A program made the translations under genes and the position numbers. The notes under the pieces were generated by a model. The model did not search any database, was not told the DNA's origin, and worked only from the letters and a program-made list of their open reading frames with translations. From Bacteroidia bacterium (GTDB lineage Bacteria > Bacteroidota > Bacteroidia > Flavobacteriales > Flavobacteriaceae), in NCBI GenBank assembly GCA_030427985.1, contig JAUIBH010000003.1, positions 16,689-80,688 of the forward strand: a DNA stretch of 64,000 bases, written 5' to 3'. This document shows, one piece after another, positions 47,493-56,343 of the stretch; position 1 is the stretch's first letter; each line of letters opens with the position of its first letter.

Positions 47493-49295
47493 ATGGACAA
47501 CCTGAATTACGGAATTATTGGAAATTGTAGAACGGCTGCTTTGATTTCAGAAGCAGGTTCATTGGACTGGTGCTGCCTGCCCCAATTTGACTCTACCTCT
47601 GTCTTTGCAAAGATATTGGATGATGAAAAAGGAGGTAGTTTTGGGTTTAAATTGGATGAAGGATACAGCGTTCACCAAAAGTATCATCCCAACACCGCCA
47701 TATTGGTCACTCGTTTTTCCAACGCTGAAGATATCTTTGAAGTGCATGATTTTATGCCCCGGCACCACAAGCTCAACAATGGAAAGTACAATGCTCCACC
47801 AGAAATTGTACGGTACATTAAATATGTTTCTGGAGAACCAAAATTTAGGGTACAGTACGATCCCAAACTTGAGTACGGACTTGGACAGACCAAGCATTAT
47901 ATAAAAAAGGATTTTATTGCAAGTCTTACCCGAAAGCAGAAATATGACACGCTGTTTTTGTACACCTCTTTTGATAAAAATGCCGTTTTGGACGGGAGTG
48001 AGATAACCTTGAACCAAGATGGTTATTTCTTGATTTGCTACAATGAAAAAATCCTAAAAGCAACAACGGATAAGATGGCCTTGGAACTGGAACGGACCAA
48101 GGTGTATTGGCTGGATTGGGCGGACAAGACCCCAAACTACCATAAATTTGGGCCGCAGATCATTAGGAGCGCCATTACATTAAAGCTATTGACCTTTGAT
48201 AAAACAGGGGCTGTTTTGGCCGCAGCCACTACCTCTTTGCCGGAAACTATTGGCGAAGTTCGTAATTGGGATTATCGCTTTTGTTGGATCAGGGATGCCT
48301 CCATGGTCATCAAGGTGGTTTCTGAGCTGGGGCACAAGAATTCAGCGAAGCGGTATTTGCAGTTTATTATTGATTTGATGCCCGATAAGGATGAAAAACT
48401 CCAGATTATGTACGGTATCAACAAGGAAAAGACGCTTACCGAGAAAACTTTGGACCATTTGGATGGGTACAAAGGTTCCAAACCTGTCCGCATTGGAAAT
48501 GCTGCGTACAAACAACGGCAAAATGACATTTATGGCATTTTAATGGATGTGATTTATGAGCAGTTGATGAAATTTAGCAACGATATTGAAAATGGGGAAG
48601 AGCTTTGGAGCATTACCAAAGGTATTGTTTGGATTGTAAGCAAACACTGGCAAGAACCGGATAAAGGGATTTGGGAATTCCGCGGTGAAGACAAGCATTT
48701 TACCTTCTCCAAGGTGCTGTGTTGGGTAGCTTTGGATAGAGCCATAAAAGTGGCCAAAATTTTTGGGAAGACCCATAAGATTGAAAAATGGACCGCACTG
48801 GAACAGGAAATTAAGGAGGATATCCATAATAATGCTTGGAACAGTGATATCAATGCGTTTGTGCAGTGTTACGGTTCCCGTCATTTGGATGCTTCTGTGT
48901 TGTTGATGGAATCCTACGGATTCATTCACGCTAGAGACCCAAAATTTGTAAATACAGTACGAGCCATTGAGGAAGGATTGAGCAATGATGGGTTGTTGTA
49001 CCGCTATAAAAATGAGGATGATTTTGGACTTCCTTCATCGTCTTTTACCATTTGTACCTTTTGGTTCATCAACAGTCTCTTTAAAATTGGAGAGGAAGAG
49101 AAAGCCTTAGAGCATTTTGAACGTTTGTTGAGCTACAGTAATCATTTGGGACTTTTTAGTGAGGACATTGATTTTAAGACCAAACGCTTGTTGGGGAACT
49201 TCCCACAAGCCTATTCGCACTTGGCATTAATTGAGTGTGCCATAAACTTTGCTAGAAAGCGAAAGGAAGAACGTATCTTAGAATCCATTAGTTAA
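47493..49295 (+). CDS. Glycoside hydrolase family 15 protein
   Basis: 600 aa; 'YGIIGNCRTAALISEAGSLDWCCLPQFDSTSVFAKILDD', 'WDYRFCWIRDASMVI', 'NFPQAYSHLALI'. Confidence 0.94.
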   Translation: MDNLNYGIIGNCRTAALISEAGSLDWCCLPQFDSTSVFAKILDDEKGGSFGFKLDEGYSVHQKYHPNTAILVTRFSNAEDIFEVHDFMPRHHKLNNGKYNAPPEIVRYIKYVSGEPKFRVQYDPKLEYGLGQTKHYIKKDFIASLTRKQKYDTLFLYTSFDKNAVLDGSEITLNQDGYFLICYNEKILKATTDKMALELERTKVYWLDWADKTPNYHKFGPQIIRSAITLKLLTFDKTGAVLAAATTSLPETIGEVRNWDYRFCWIRDASMVIKVVSELGHKNSAKRYLQFIIDLMPDKDEKLQIMYGINKEKTLTEKTLDHLDGYKGSKPVRIGNAAYKQRQNDIYGILMDVIYEQLMKFSNDIENGEELWSITKGIVWIVSKHWQEPDKGIWEFRGEDKHFTFSKVLCWVALDRAIKVAKIFGKTHKIEKWTALEQEIKEDIHNNAWNSDINAFVQCYGSRHLDASVLLMESYGFIHARDPKFVNTVRAIEEGLSNDGLLYRYKNEDDFGLPSSSFTICTFWFINSLFKIGEEEKALEHFERLLSYSNHLGLFSEDIDFKTKRLLGNFPQAYSHLALIECAINFARKRKEERILESIS

Positions 49296-49319
49296 AAAAA
49301 ACGCCCCAATTTTGGGGCG
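49294..49319 (-). terminator. Rho-independent terminator (minus-oriented; convergent genes)
   Basis: CGCCCCAA-TT-TTGGGGCG with A-run on the 5' side (T-run on minus). Confidence 0.8.
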
Positions 49320-49354
49320 CTTCTCAAATCAGCTTTGTTTCAGCGTTATTTGAA

Positions 49355-51160
49355 TTAGTCGAAGGTATACCCGTTATCTGCGGCTACTTTATCCGCAATT
49401 TGGGTGCGGAGTGCTACAACATTGGGTTGATTTGTATATTTCGTGAAACGTTTTAGCCCCATCAGCATCATGCGTTGTTCATCGCCTTCGGTGAAGGAAA
49501 CAATCGCTTCTTTCCCCTTTTGGTTTACAATATCCACAGCTCTGTACAAGTAAAGCTTGGCCATGGCAATCTGTGTCGCTTGTGCCTCTTCACCAAATCG
49601 TTTAGCGTTTTTCTCGGCACGAAGGATGGTGGATTCTGCCAGATACACCTGAATCAATATATCTGCCGCTGACATTAATAGCATCTGATGCTCTTCCAAG
49701 TCAGGTCCGTATTTTTGAACCGCTTTCCCTGCGATCATCAAAAATACTTTTTTCAAGCGGGCCACCATATCTTTTTCCTCAGAAAGCAAAGCTGAGAAAT
49801 CAGGAGTATCAAAAGAAGGAATACCCATCAGTTCCTCACCAACAGCTGTAGCAGGGCCTAATAAATCCACATGGCCTTTCATGGCCTTTTTCACCAACAT
49901 GCCCACAGACAACATTCTGTTGATTTCGTTGGTTCCTTCATAAATTCTTGAAATACGGGCATCACGCCAAGCAGATTCCATAGGAGTATCGGCACTAAAG
50001 CCCATTCCGCCAAAAATTTGGATACCCTCGTCTGTGGTGTGCTGTACATGCTCGGAAACGGCCACTTTCAAGATGGAACATTCAATGGCATATTCCTCAA
50101 CACCTTTTAACTCTGCTTCTTGGTGGGAGTTACCACTGGCTTCTCGAATAGCGATTCTGTCCTCGATATTTTTCGCAGCACGGTAACACGCAGATTCATC
50201 CACATAAGCGTTGGTGGCCATATCCGCAATTTTTGCTTTGATGGCCCCAAAATTCATAATCGGTGTTTTAAACTGTACCCGTTCATTGGCATATTTGCTG
50301 GCTTCATTCAGAACACGTCTTTGAGCCTCTAAACAGGCAGCCGCTAATTTTATTCTACCAATATTTAGGGCGTTCATAGCAATTTTAAACCCATTACCTC
50401 TTTCCGATAACATATTTTCTATGGGAACTTTGGTCTCATTGAAGAATACTTGTCGGGTAGAGGAGGAGTGAATACCTAATTTTTTCTCTTCATCTCCAAA
50501 GGAAATGCCGTTTTCTGGGTCATTCTCCACAATAAAACCGGTGATGTACTTATCATCCTCAATTCGGGCGAACACAATGAACATATTGCAGAATCCAGCG
50601 TTTGAAATCCACATTTTCTGTCCCGTGATGCTATAGTATTTTCCATCTTCGGATAAAACTGCTTTGGTCTTTCCTGAATTGGCATCGGAACCAGCTCCGG
50701 GTTCCGTTAAACAATAGGCCCCAAACCATTCACCTGAAGCCAATTTGGGCACATATTTCTGTTTTTGCTCTTCGGTTCCATATAAGGTAATCGGCATCGT
50801 CCCGATTCCTGTGTGCGCCCCAAAAGCCGTACTGAACGAACCAGTTGCTCCTGAGATATAATCACACACCAGCATGGTAGAGACAAAGCCCATTCCCATA
50901 CCGCCATACGCTTCAGGAACAGCGACACTCAAAAGCCCCAGTTCACCTGCTTTCCGCATGCATTCTTCGGTATAGGCATAGTCTTTTTTCTCAAAACGTT
51001 CCCAGTGGGCCCAAAGCTCACGATCTACAAATTCCTTGGTACTTTCGCGCATCATTTTTTGCTCTTCATTGAGGTCCTCCAGGGTGAATACGTCTTCACA
51101 CTTGGTTTCCTTGACCAAAAATTGGCCGCCTCGTAATATTTCTTTTTCTGCTGTTTCCAT
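49355..51160 (-). CDS. Acyl-CoA dehydrogenase family protein
   Basis: 601 aa; 'YCLTEPGAGSDANSGKTKA', 'GIQIFGGMGFSADTPMESAWRDARISRIYEGTNEINRM'. Confidence 0.96.
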   Translation of the reverse strand: METAEKEILRGGQFLVKETKCEDVFTLEDLNEEQKMMRESTKEFVDRELWAHWERFEKKDYAYTEECMRKAGELGLLSVAVPEAYGGMGMGFVSTMLVCDYISGATGSFSTAFGAHTGIGTMPITLYGTEEQKQKYVPKLASGEWFGAYCLTEPGAGSDANSGKTKAVLSEDGKYYSITGQKMWISNAGFCNMFIVFARIEDDKYITGFIVENDPENGISFGDEEKKLGIHSSSTRQVFFNETKVPIENMLSERGNGFKIAMNALNIGRIKLAAACLEAQRRVLNEASKYANERVQFKTPIMNFGAIKAKIADMATNAYVDESACYRAAKNIEDRIAIREASGNSHQEAELKGVEEYAIECSILKVAVSEHVQHTTDEGIQIFGGMGFSADTPMESAWRDARISRIYEGTNEINRMLSVGMLVKKAMKGHVDLLGPATAVGEELMGIPSFDTPDFSALLSEEKDMVARLKKVFLMIAGKAVQKYGPDLEEHQMLLMSAADILIQVYLAESTILRAEKNAKRFGEEAQATQIAMAKLYLYRAVDIVNQKGKEAIVSFTEGDEQRMMLMGLKRFTKYTNQPNVVALRTQIADKVAADNGYTFD

Positions 51161-51172
51161 TTTTATTAAGAT

Positions 51173-51199
51173 TTAAGAAGATAGAAAATAGAGGAAAGA
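51173..51199. repeat. 3'-side arm of imperfect inverted repeat enclosing IVP gene 1
   Basis: TTAAGAAGATAGAAAATAGAGGAAAGA on +; pairs with 51576..51603 (7 bp + 16 of 18 bp). Confidence 0.75.
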
Positions 51200-51200
51200 C

Positions 51201-51554
51201 TTATTTCAAACCGTTTTGAAACCCCATAGTCATTTTTTGCCATTCTTCTAATTTATCTTCAAGGATATTTAAAGTTTTAGGATTAATATAATTTCGATGT
51301 TTTGCAATTAGCAGTTGTGTTCCGAGTTCAAAGGATGACCCTAAAGCCACATCTATAAAATGCTTAAAGGATTTATCCGTTCTTGAAGATCCTTCAGCAA
51401 TATTGCTCGGCATTGAAATTGAACATCTGCTTATTTGTGAGCTTAGATCATATCGTTCATGTTTCGGAAAATTAATGAGCAAATCAGAAATGTCATTTGC
51501 AATCTCTAATCCGAGCGACCAAATTTTCAACCTTTTATAGTTGTGCCTTTTCAT
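51201..51554 (-). CDS. Four-helix-bundle protein (S23 / 23S rRNA intervening-sequence protein family)
   Basis: 117 aa; 'RLKIWSLGLEIANDISDLLINFPKHERYDLSSQISRCSISMPSNIAEGSSR' typical of the S23/IVP family. Confidence 0.92.
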   Translation of the reverse strand: MKRHNYKRLKIWSLGLEIANDISDLLINFPKHERYDLSSQISRCSISMPSNIAEGSSRTDKSFKHFIDVALGSSFELGTQLLIAKHRNYINPKTLNILEDKLEEWQKMTMGFQNGLK

Positions 51555-51575
51555 CGGGCTGTCTTTTTTCTCTAC

Positions 51576-51603
51576 TCTTTCCTCTCTATTCTAAAGTTCT
51601 TAA
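51576..51603. repeat. 5'-side arm of imperfect inverted repeat enclosing IVP gene 1
   Basis: TCTTTCCTCTCTATTCTAAAGTTCTTAA on +; overlaps the thiolase stop codon. Confidence 0.75.
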
Positions 51604-52793
51604 GATAGAAACTCGTATATCCCCGCTGCGCCTTGTCCTGTACCCACGCACATGGTTACCATCCCGTATTTTCCTTTCATATCGCGTTTGCGCATTTCAT
51701 CAAAGAGCTGAACGGACAATTTCGCTCCGGTACAACCCAACGGATGCCCCAATGCAATGGCCCCACCATTTACATTCACGATTTCTGGGTCCAAGCCCAA
51801 TTCACGGATAACGGCCAAGGATTGGGAAGCAAAGGCTTCGTTCAATTCGATGAGTTCCACATCATTTTGTTGTAATCCAGCTTGTTTTAAGGCTTTTGGA
51901 ATGGCTTTTACAGGGCCAATTCCCATGATTCGTGGTTCAACGCCTGCTGCCGCATAGTTCACCAAACGGGCAATGGGTTCCAGATTCAATTCTTTCACCA
52001 TTTCTTCACTCATGACCATGACAAAAGCGGCACCATCACTCATTTGCGAGGAATTTCCTGCCGTAACGCTGCCTCCAGCGGCAAAAACAGGTCGCAACTT
52101 GTTCAATGTAGGAATGTTAGTGTCTTTTCGAGGCCCCTCATCCTTGTTTACGGTGTAGTTCTTGGTTTCTTTATTGCCAGCTTCGTTCACAAAAGTGTGC
52201 TCCACCTCAATAGGAACAATTTGGTCTTGGAACCGATTTTCTTCTTGGGCCTTTAATGCTTTCATGTGGGAATTGTAGGCAAATACATCTTGATCTTCGC
52301 GTGAAACCTTAAATTGTTTTGCTACGGCTTCGGCTGTAAGTCCCATACCCCAATAGTAATCTTCATGTCCCTCCTTGGCGGTGGCATAATCTGGGGTAGG
52401 TTTGTAACCACCCATGGGAATGTAGCTCATACTTTCCGCACCTCCAGCAATGATACAATCCGCCATTCCAGATTGAATTTTCGCAGTTGCAATGCCAATG
52501 GTTTCCAATCCCGAGGCACAATACCGGTTGACGGTCACGCCAGGAACATCTTCGATATCCAATCCCATTAAGGAGATGAGTCGGGCCATATTTAAACCTT
52601 GCTCGGCTTCTGGCATGGCGTTGCCCACAATGACATCATCGATACGTTTTTTATCGAGTTGGGGCAATTCCTTCATCATGTATTCGATGGTCTCCGCGGC
52701 CAGTTCATCCGGTCTTTTGAATCGGAACAAACCTCGTGGTGCCTTACCCACTGCGGTTCTGTATGCTTTTACGATATATGCTGTTTTGTTCAT
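51600..52793 (-). CDS. Acetyl-CoA C-acyltransferase (thiolase)
   Basis: 397 aa; 'VNRYCASGLETIGIATAKI', 'NVNGGAIALGHPLGCTGAK', 'YGMVTMCVGTGQGAAGIYE'. Confidence 0.96.
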   Translation of the reverse strand: MNKTAYIVKAYRTAVGKAPRGLFRFKRPDELAAETIEYMMKELPQLDKKRIDDVIVGNAMPEAEQGLNMARLISLMGLDIEDVPGVTVNRYCASGLETIGIATAKIQSGMADCIIAGGAESMSYIPMGGYKPTPDYATAKEGHEDYYWGMGLTAEAVAKQFKVSREDQDVFAYNSHMKALKAQEENRFQDQIVPIEVEHTFVNEAGNKETKNYTVNKDEGPRKDTNIPTLNKLRPVFAAGGSVTAGNSSQMSDGAAFVMVMSEEMVKELNLEPIARLVNYAAAGVEPRIMGIGPVKAIPKALKQAGLQQNDVELIELNEAFASQSLAVIRELGLDPEIVNVNGGAIALGHPLGCTGAKLSVQLFDEMRKRDMKGKYGMVTMCVGTGQGAAGIYEFLS

Positions 52794-52806
52794 ATTTTAT
52801 AAATTA

Positions 52807-52842
52807 TTTGGAATCTAGAATCTAGAAGACTGGAGTTTAGAC
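52807..52842. repeat. 3'-side arm of imperfect inverted repeat enclosing IVP gene 2
   Basis: TTTGGAATCTAGAATCTAGAAGACTGGAGTTTAGAC on +; pairs with 53204..53232. Confidence 0.75.
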
Positions 52843-53201
52843 TAATCTTTCAGATTGTCAATAAACTTGCCCAACATTTTTTGAATTTGTAGTATTTTAT
52901 TTTCCAATTCTTTGAAATCGTTTTTATTTAAATATCCTTCGTTAAAAGAAACTATTAATTGAGTTTCCCATTCGAAGGCTGAACCGAGACTATTTTCTAA
53001 AAACTTTTTAAAGTGTCTGTCAGTACTTTTGCTGGAACCTTCCGAAATATTTGAAGGTATGGATACAGCACACCTGTTCATTTGACTTACAAGATTGAAC
53101 CGTTCAAAATCCGGAAAAGTTCTTGTTAATTTATAGCTGTCTTTCACAAATGCAATACCATCTTGCCAAACCTTTAATTTTTTAAAATTGTGTCTTGCCA
53201 T
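52842..53201 (-). CDS. Four-helix-bundle protein (S23 / 23S rRNA intervening-sequence protein family)
   Basis: 119 aa; 'KLKVWQDGIAFVKDSYKLTRTFPDFERFNLVSQMNRCAVSIPSNISEGSSK'. Confidence 0.92.
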   Translation of the reverse strand: MARHNFKKLKVWQDGIAFVKDSYKLTRTFPDFERFNLVSQMNRCAVSIPSNISEGSSKSTDRHFKKFLENSLGSAFEWETQLIVSFNEGYLNKNDFKELENKILQIQKMLGKFIDNLKD

Positions 53202-53203
53202 TT

Positions 53204-53232
53204 GTCTAATTTCTAGGTTCTAGCTGTCCAAA
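53204..53232. repeat. 5'-side arm of imperfect inverted repeat enclosing IVP gene 2
   Basis: GTCTAATTTCTAGGTTCTAGCTGTCCAAA on +. Confidence 0.75.
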
Positions 53233-53234
53233 AT

Positions 53235-55640
53235 CTAATTTCTTAGCGGTTTCCCAGTTTTCAACATGTGCTGGATGCGCTCCAAAGTCTTCCGTTCTGT
53301 ACATAGCGAAAGGAATGCTTCCCGCTCTAAATCCAACAAGTATTGTTCGCTTACATAATTGGCTTCGGATAAATCACCTCCGGCCATTACATAGGCCAGT
53401 TTGTCGGCAATTTTCTTGTCGTGCTCTGAAATATAGTGTCCAGCTTCCATGGAATCGGTTCCTACTAAGAACATTCCAAGTGCCTGTTTACCCAAAACCT
53501 TCACATCTTTTCGTGGTATTGGTTTGGTGTATCCTGCTTCCGCCAATAATTTGGCATACGCCTTGGCGGTAGCAATTTGTCGGTCTTTGTTCACGACCAC
53601 CACATCTTTTCCTTTTTGCAGGATGCCCAAATCAAAGGCTTCATAAGCGGATGTGGACACTTTGGCCATACCGATGGTCAAGAAGTACTCCTGCAACACA
53701 TTCAATTCGACATCATTTTTTTGGAAGGTATCTGATGCACGAAGCGTCATTTCCTTGGAACCACCACCACCGGGAATGACCCCAACGCCAAATTCCACCA
53801 ATCCAATGTAGGTTTCTGCGGCTGCGACCACTTTGTCGGCATGCATGGAAAGCTCACAACCACCTCCCAAACACATGCCATGTGGGGCTGAAACCGCTGG
53901 GATGGATGAGTAGCGCATCCGCATCATGGTATCTTGAAAGTATTTGATGGCCATGTTCAACTCATCGTATTCTTGTTCCACCGCCATCATGAAAATCATT
54001 CCGATGTTAGCACCAACAGAAAAGTTGGCTGCTTGGTTTCCAACCACCAATCCTTGAAAATCCTTTTCGGCCAGGTCAACTGCTTTGTTCAATCCGGCCA
54101 ACACATCACCGCCAATGGTGTTCATTTTGGATTGGAATTCACAGTTCAATATGCCATCACCCAAATCCTCGATGACCACACCGCTGTTTTTGAACACTTC
54201 ATTGGACTTTCTAATGTTGTCCAAAATGATGAAGGCATCCTGACCCGGAACTTTTTCCATGGCCTTTTTTGGTATATCATAAAAGTAAGTGGCACCGTCT
54301 TTTACGGTGTAGAAGGAATCAACTCCTGCCGCCTTCATTTCCGAAATCCAAGGGGCAGCTTCCAAACCTTCGGCCTTAATGAATTCCAAACCTTTGTCCA
54401 GTCCGACAGCATCCCAAATCTGGAATGGACCATGCTCCCAGCCGAATCCAGCTTTCATGGCGTCATCAATCTTGTAAAGTTCGTCCGTGACTTCTGGAAT
54501 ACGATGGGTGACGTAAGCAAACAGCGCCCCGAAACTTTTTCGATAAAATTCTCCCGCCTTATCTTTTCCACCCACCAAGATAGGAAATCTATCGATGACC
54601 TTATCAATAGTCTTGGTAAGCTCCAATGTGGCGAATTTTGCACTCTTTTTGGCTCGATAATCCATCGAGTCCAAATCCAACGTGAGGATTTCGCTCTTAC
54701 CATCATCGCCCTTAACTTTTTTATAGAAACCTTGTCCGGTTTTGCTTCCCAACCATTTGTTTTCCATCATGGTATTGATGAAATCGGGCAGTTGGAATAG
54801 TTCATGGCGCTCATCATCCTTACAGTTTTCACTGATACCGTTGGCCACATGCACCAAAGTGTCCAATCCAACCACATCAACGGTACGGAAGGTGGCGGAT
54901 TTTGGTCGGCCAATTACTGGCCCCGTAAGCTTGTCAACCTCTTCTACCGTCATGTCCATTTCTTTTACGGCATGGAACAAACTCTGAATGCTAAAAATCC
55001 CGATACGGTTACCAATAAAGGCAGGGGTATCTTTGGCCACCACCGAAGTTTTACCTAAATATTGTTCACCGTAGCTGTTCAAAAATTCCAACACTTCCGG
55101 GGAAGTTTCAGGTCCGGGGATGATTTCAAAGAGTTTCAGATACCGAGGCGGGTTAAAGAAGTGGGTTCCGCAGAAATGTTCCTTGAAATCCTGACTTCTG
55201 CCTTCACTCATGAACTTAATGGGGATGCCCGAAGTATTGGAAGTGATGAGCGTACCCGGAGTTCTATATTTTTCCAAGTTTTCAAAAACTTGTTTTTTGA
55301 TGTCCAACCGCTCCACGACCACCTCAATAATCCAATCCACTTTGGAGACTTTGGAAATATCATCCTCCAAATTTCCGGTTGTGATTCGGTTTGCAAATTT
55401 TTGATGGTAAATGGGGGAGGGTTTTGATTTTAATGCTGCGGCCAACGCATCGTTCACCAATCGGTTGCGAACCACTTTATCCTCCAAGGTCAGCCCCTTG
55501 GACTTTTCCTTTTCGGTGAGTTCCCTCGGTACAATATCCAGCAATAAAACCTCGACACCGATATTGGCAAAATGGCAGGCAATGCCACTTCCCATGATAC
55601 CAGAACCGATAACGGCAACTTTGTTGATATGCCTTTTCAT
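53235..55640 (-). CDS. 3-hydroxyacyl-CoA dehydrogenase/enoyl-CoA hydratase family protein
   Basis: 801 aa; N-terminal NAD-binding 'VAVIGSGIMGSGIACHFANIGVEVLLLDI', C-terminal crotonase 'APHGMCLGGGCELSMHADKVVAAAETYIGLVEFGVGVIPGGGGSKEM'. Confidence 0.96.
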   Translation of the reverse strand: MKRHINKVAVIGSGIMGSGIACHFANIGVEVLLLDIVPRELTEKEKSKGLTLEDKVVRNRLVNDALAAALKSKPSPIYHQKFANRITTGNLEDDISKVSKVDWIIEVVVERLDIKKQVFENLEKYRTPGTLITSNTSGIPIKFMSEGRSQDFKEHFCGTHFFNPPRYLKLFEIIPGPETSPEVLEFLNSYGEQYLGKTSVVAKDTPAFIGNRIGIFSIQSLFHAVKEMDMTVEEVDKLTGPVIGRPKSATFRTVDVVGLDTLVHVANGISENCKDDERHELFQLPDFINTMMENKWLGSKTGQGFYKKVKGDDGKSEILTLDLDSMDYRAKKSAKFATLELTKTIDKVIDRFPILVGGKDKAGEFYRKSFGALFAYVTHRIPEVTDELYKIDDAMKAGFGWEHGPFQIWDAVGLDKGLEFIKAEGLEAAPWISEMKAAGVDSFYTVKDGATYFYDIPKKAMEKVPGQDAFIILDNIRKSNEVFKNSGVVIEDLGDGILNCEFQSKMNTIGGDVLAGLNKAVDLAEKDFQGLVVGNQAANFSVGANIGMIFMMAVEQEYDELNMAIKYFQDTMMRMRYSSIPAVSAPHGMCLGGGCELSMHADKVVAAAETYIGLVEFGVGVIPGGGGSKEMTLRASDTFQKNDVELNVLQEYFLTIGMAKVSTSAYEAFDLGILQKGKDVVVVNKDRQIATAKAYAKLLAEAGYTKPIPRKDVKVLGKQALGMFLVGTDSMEAGHYISEHDKKIADKLAYVMAGGDLSEANYVSEQYLLDLEREAFLSLCTERKTLERIQHMLKTGKPLRN

Positions 55641-55655
55641 TGATGTATGTTTGTT

Positions 55656-56102
55656 TTAATTAGTCGTTTTTATGTATATTTTTTTATCTGAAATCAATTT
55701 GTTGATGATATCCACAGTTTTGAAGAAACCTTCAAGATTTTCTTCGGATATGTTGTCCTTGACCACTTCATTAAAACGGAGTACAACATCCTTGGATTCT
55801 TTTCTTTTTTCAAGCCCCAATGCAGTAAGGTGAATCAATACCCCTCTGCCATCATTTGGATTTGGCTTTCGTTGTATAAAGCCTCTTTGCTCAATATTTT
55901 TTAAGATCCTGGATAAGCTTGTAGATTCCATTCCCATTTTGGGTCCCAATGCGGTACTCGGCGTACCTTGTTTTGGGTCGATGCTCAAGAGCGTAAAGCC
56001 AATGGCCATGGTAATCCCATAATTCTTGGCCTCTTCATTGTACATTTTACTGACGGCTTGCCACGTGGCTCTCAATGCATAGTCAATGGTCAAATCTTTC
56101 AT
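55656..56102 (-). CDS. MarR family transcriptional regulator
   Basis: 148 aa; wHTH 'KMGMESTSLSRILKNIEQRGFIQRKPNPNDGRGVLIHLTALG'. Confidence 0.93.
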   Translation of the reverse strand: MKDLTIDYALRATWQAVSKMYNEEAKNYGITMAIGFTLLSIDPKQGTPSTALGPKMGMESTSLSRILKNIEQRGFIQRKPNPNDGRGVLIHLTALGLEKRKESKDVVLRFNEVVKDNISEENLEGFFKTVDIINKLISDKKIYIKTTN

Positions 56103-56133
56103 AGAACAGGTTTGGTGTTCTCAAATATATGAA

Positions 56134-56159
56134 AATTTATTATGCGTGCATAATAAATT
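56134..56159. promoter_or_regulatory. MarR operator palindrome
   Basis: AATTTATTATGC-GT-GCATAATAAATT: 12-bp perfect half-sites, 32 bp upstream of the MarR start. Confidence 0.7.
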
Positions 56160-56343
56160 ATATATAAATAATCAGATGGGAAGAAGACCATTTTTTTTAT
56201 TTCTGAATTTTCACTCGAAGGGTTTTATCAGCTTTTTTTGGAATGAACACCAACCGTCAAATTGAATAAGGCATCCATAAGATGACATATATAAATATGT
56301 GCGATGGGTTATACATTGCATTATTTAGCTAAAGACCATAAAA

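Noticed and set aside
51201-53201. Diversity-generating retroelement (S23-like proteins also serve as DGR accessory proteins)
   Set aside because: No reverse transcriptase gene or template/variable repeat pair is present in the window.
53934-54800. 288-aa plus-strand ORF
   Set aside because: Antisense to the hydroxyacyl-CoA dehydrogenase/enoyl-CoA hydratase gene; residue pattern is that of a shadow ORF.
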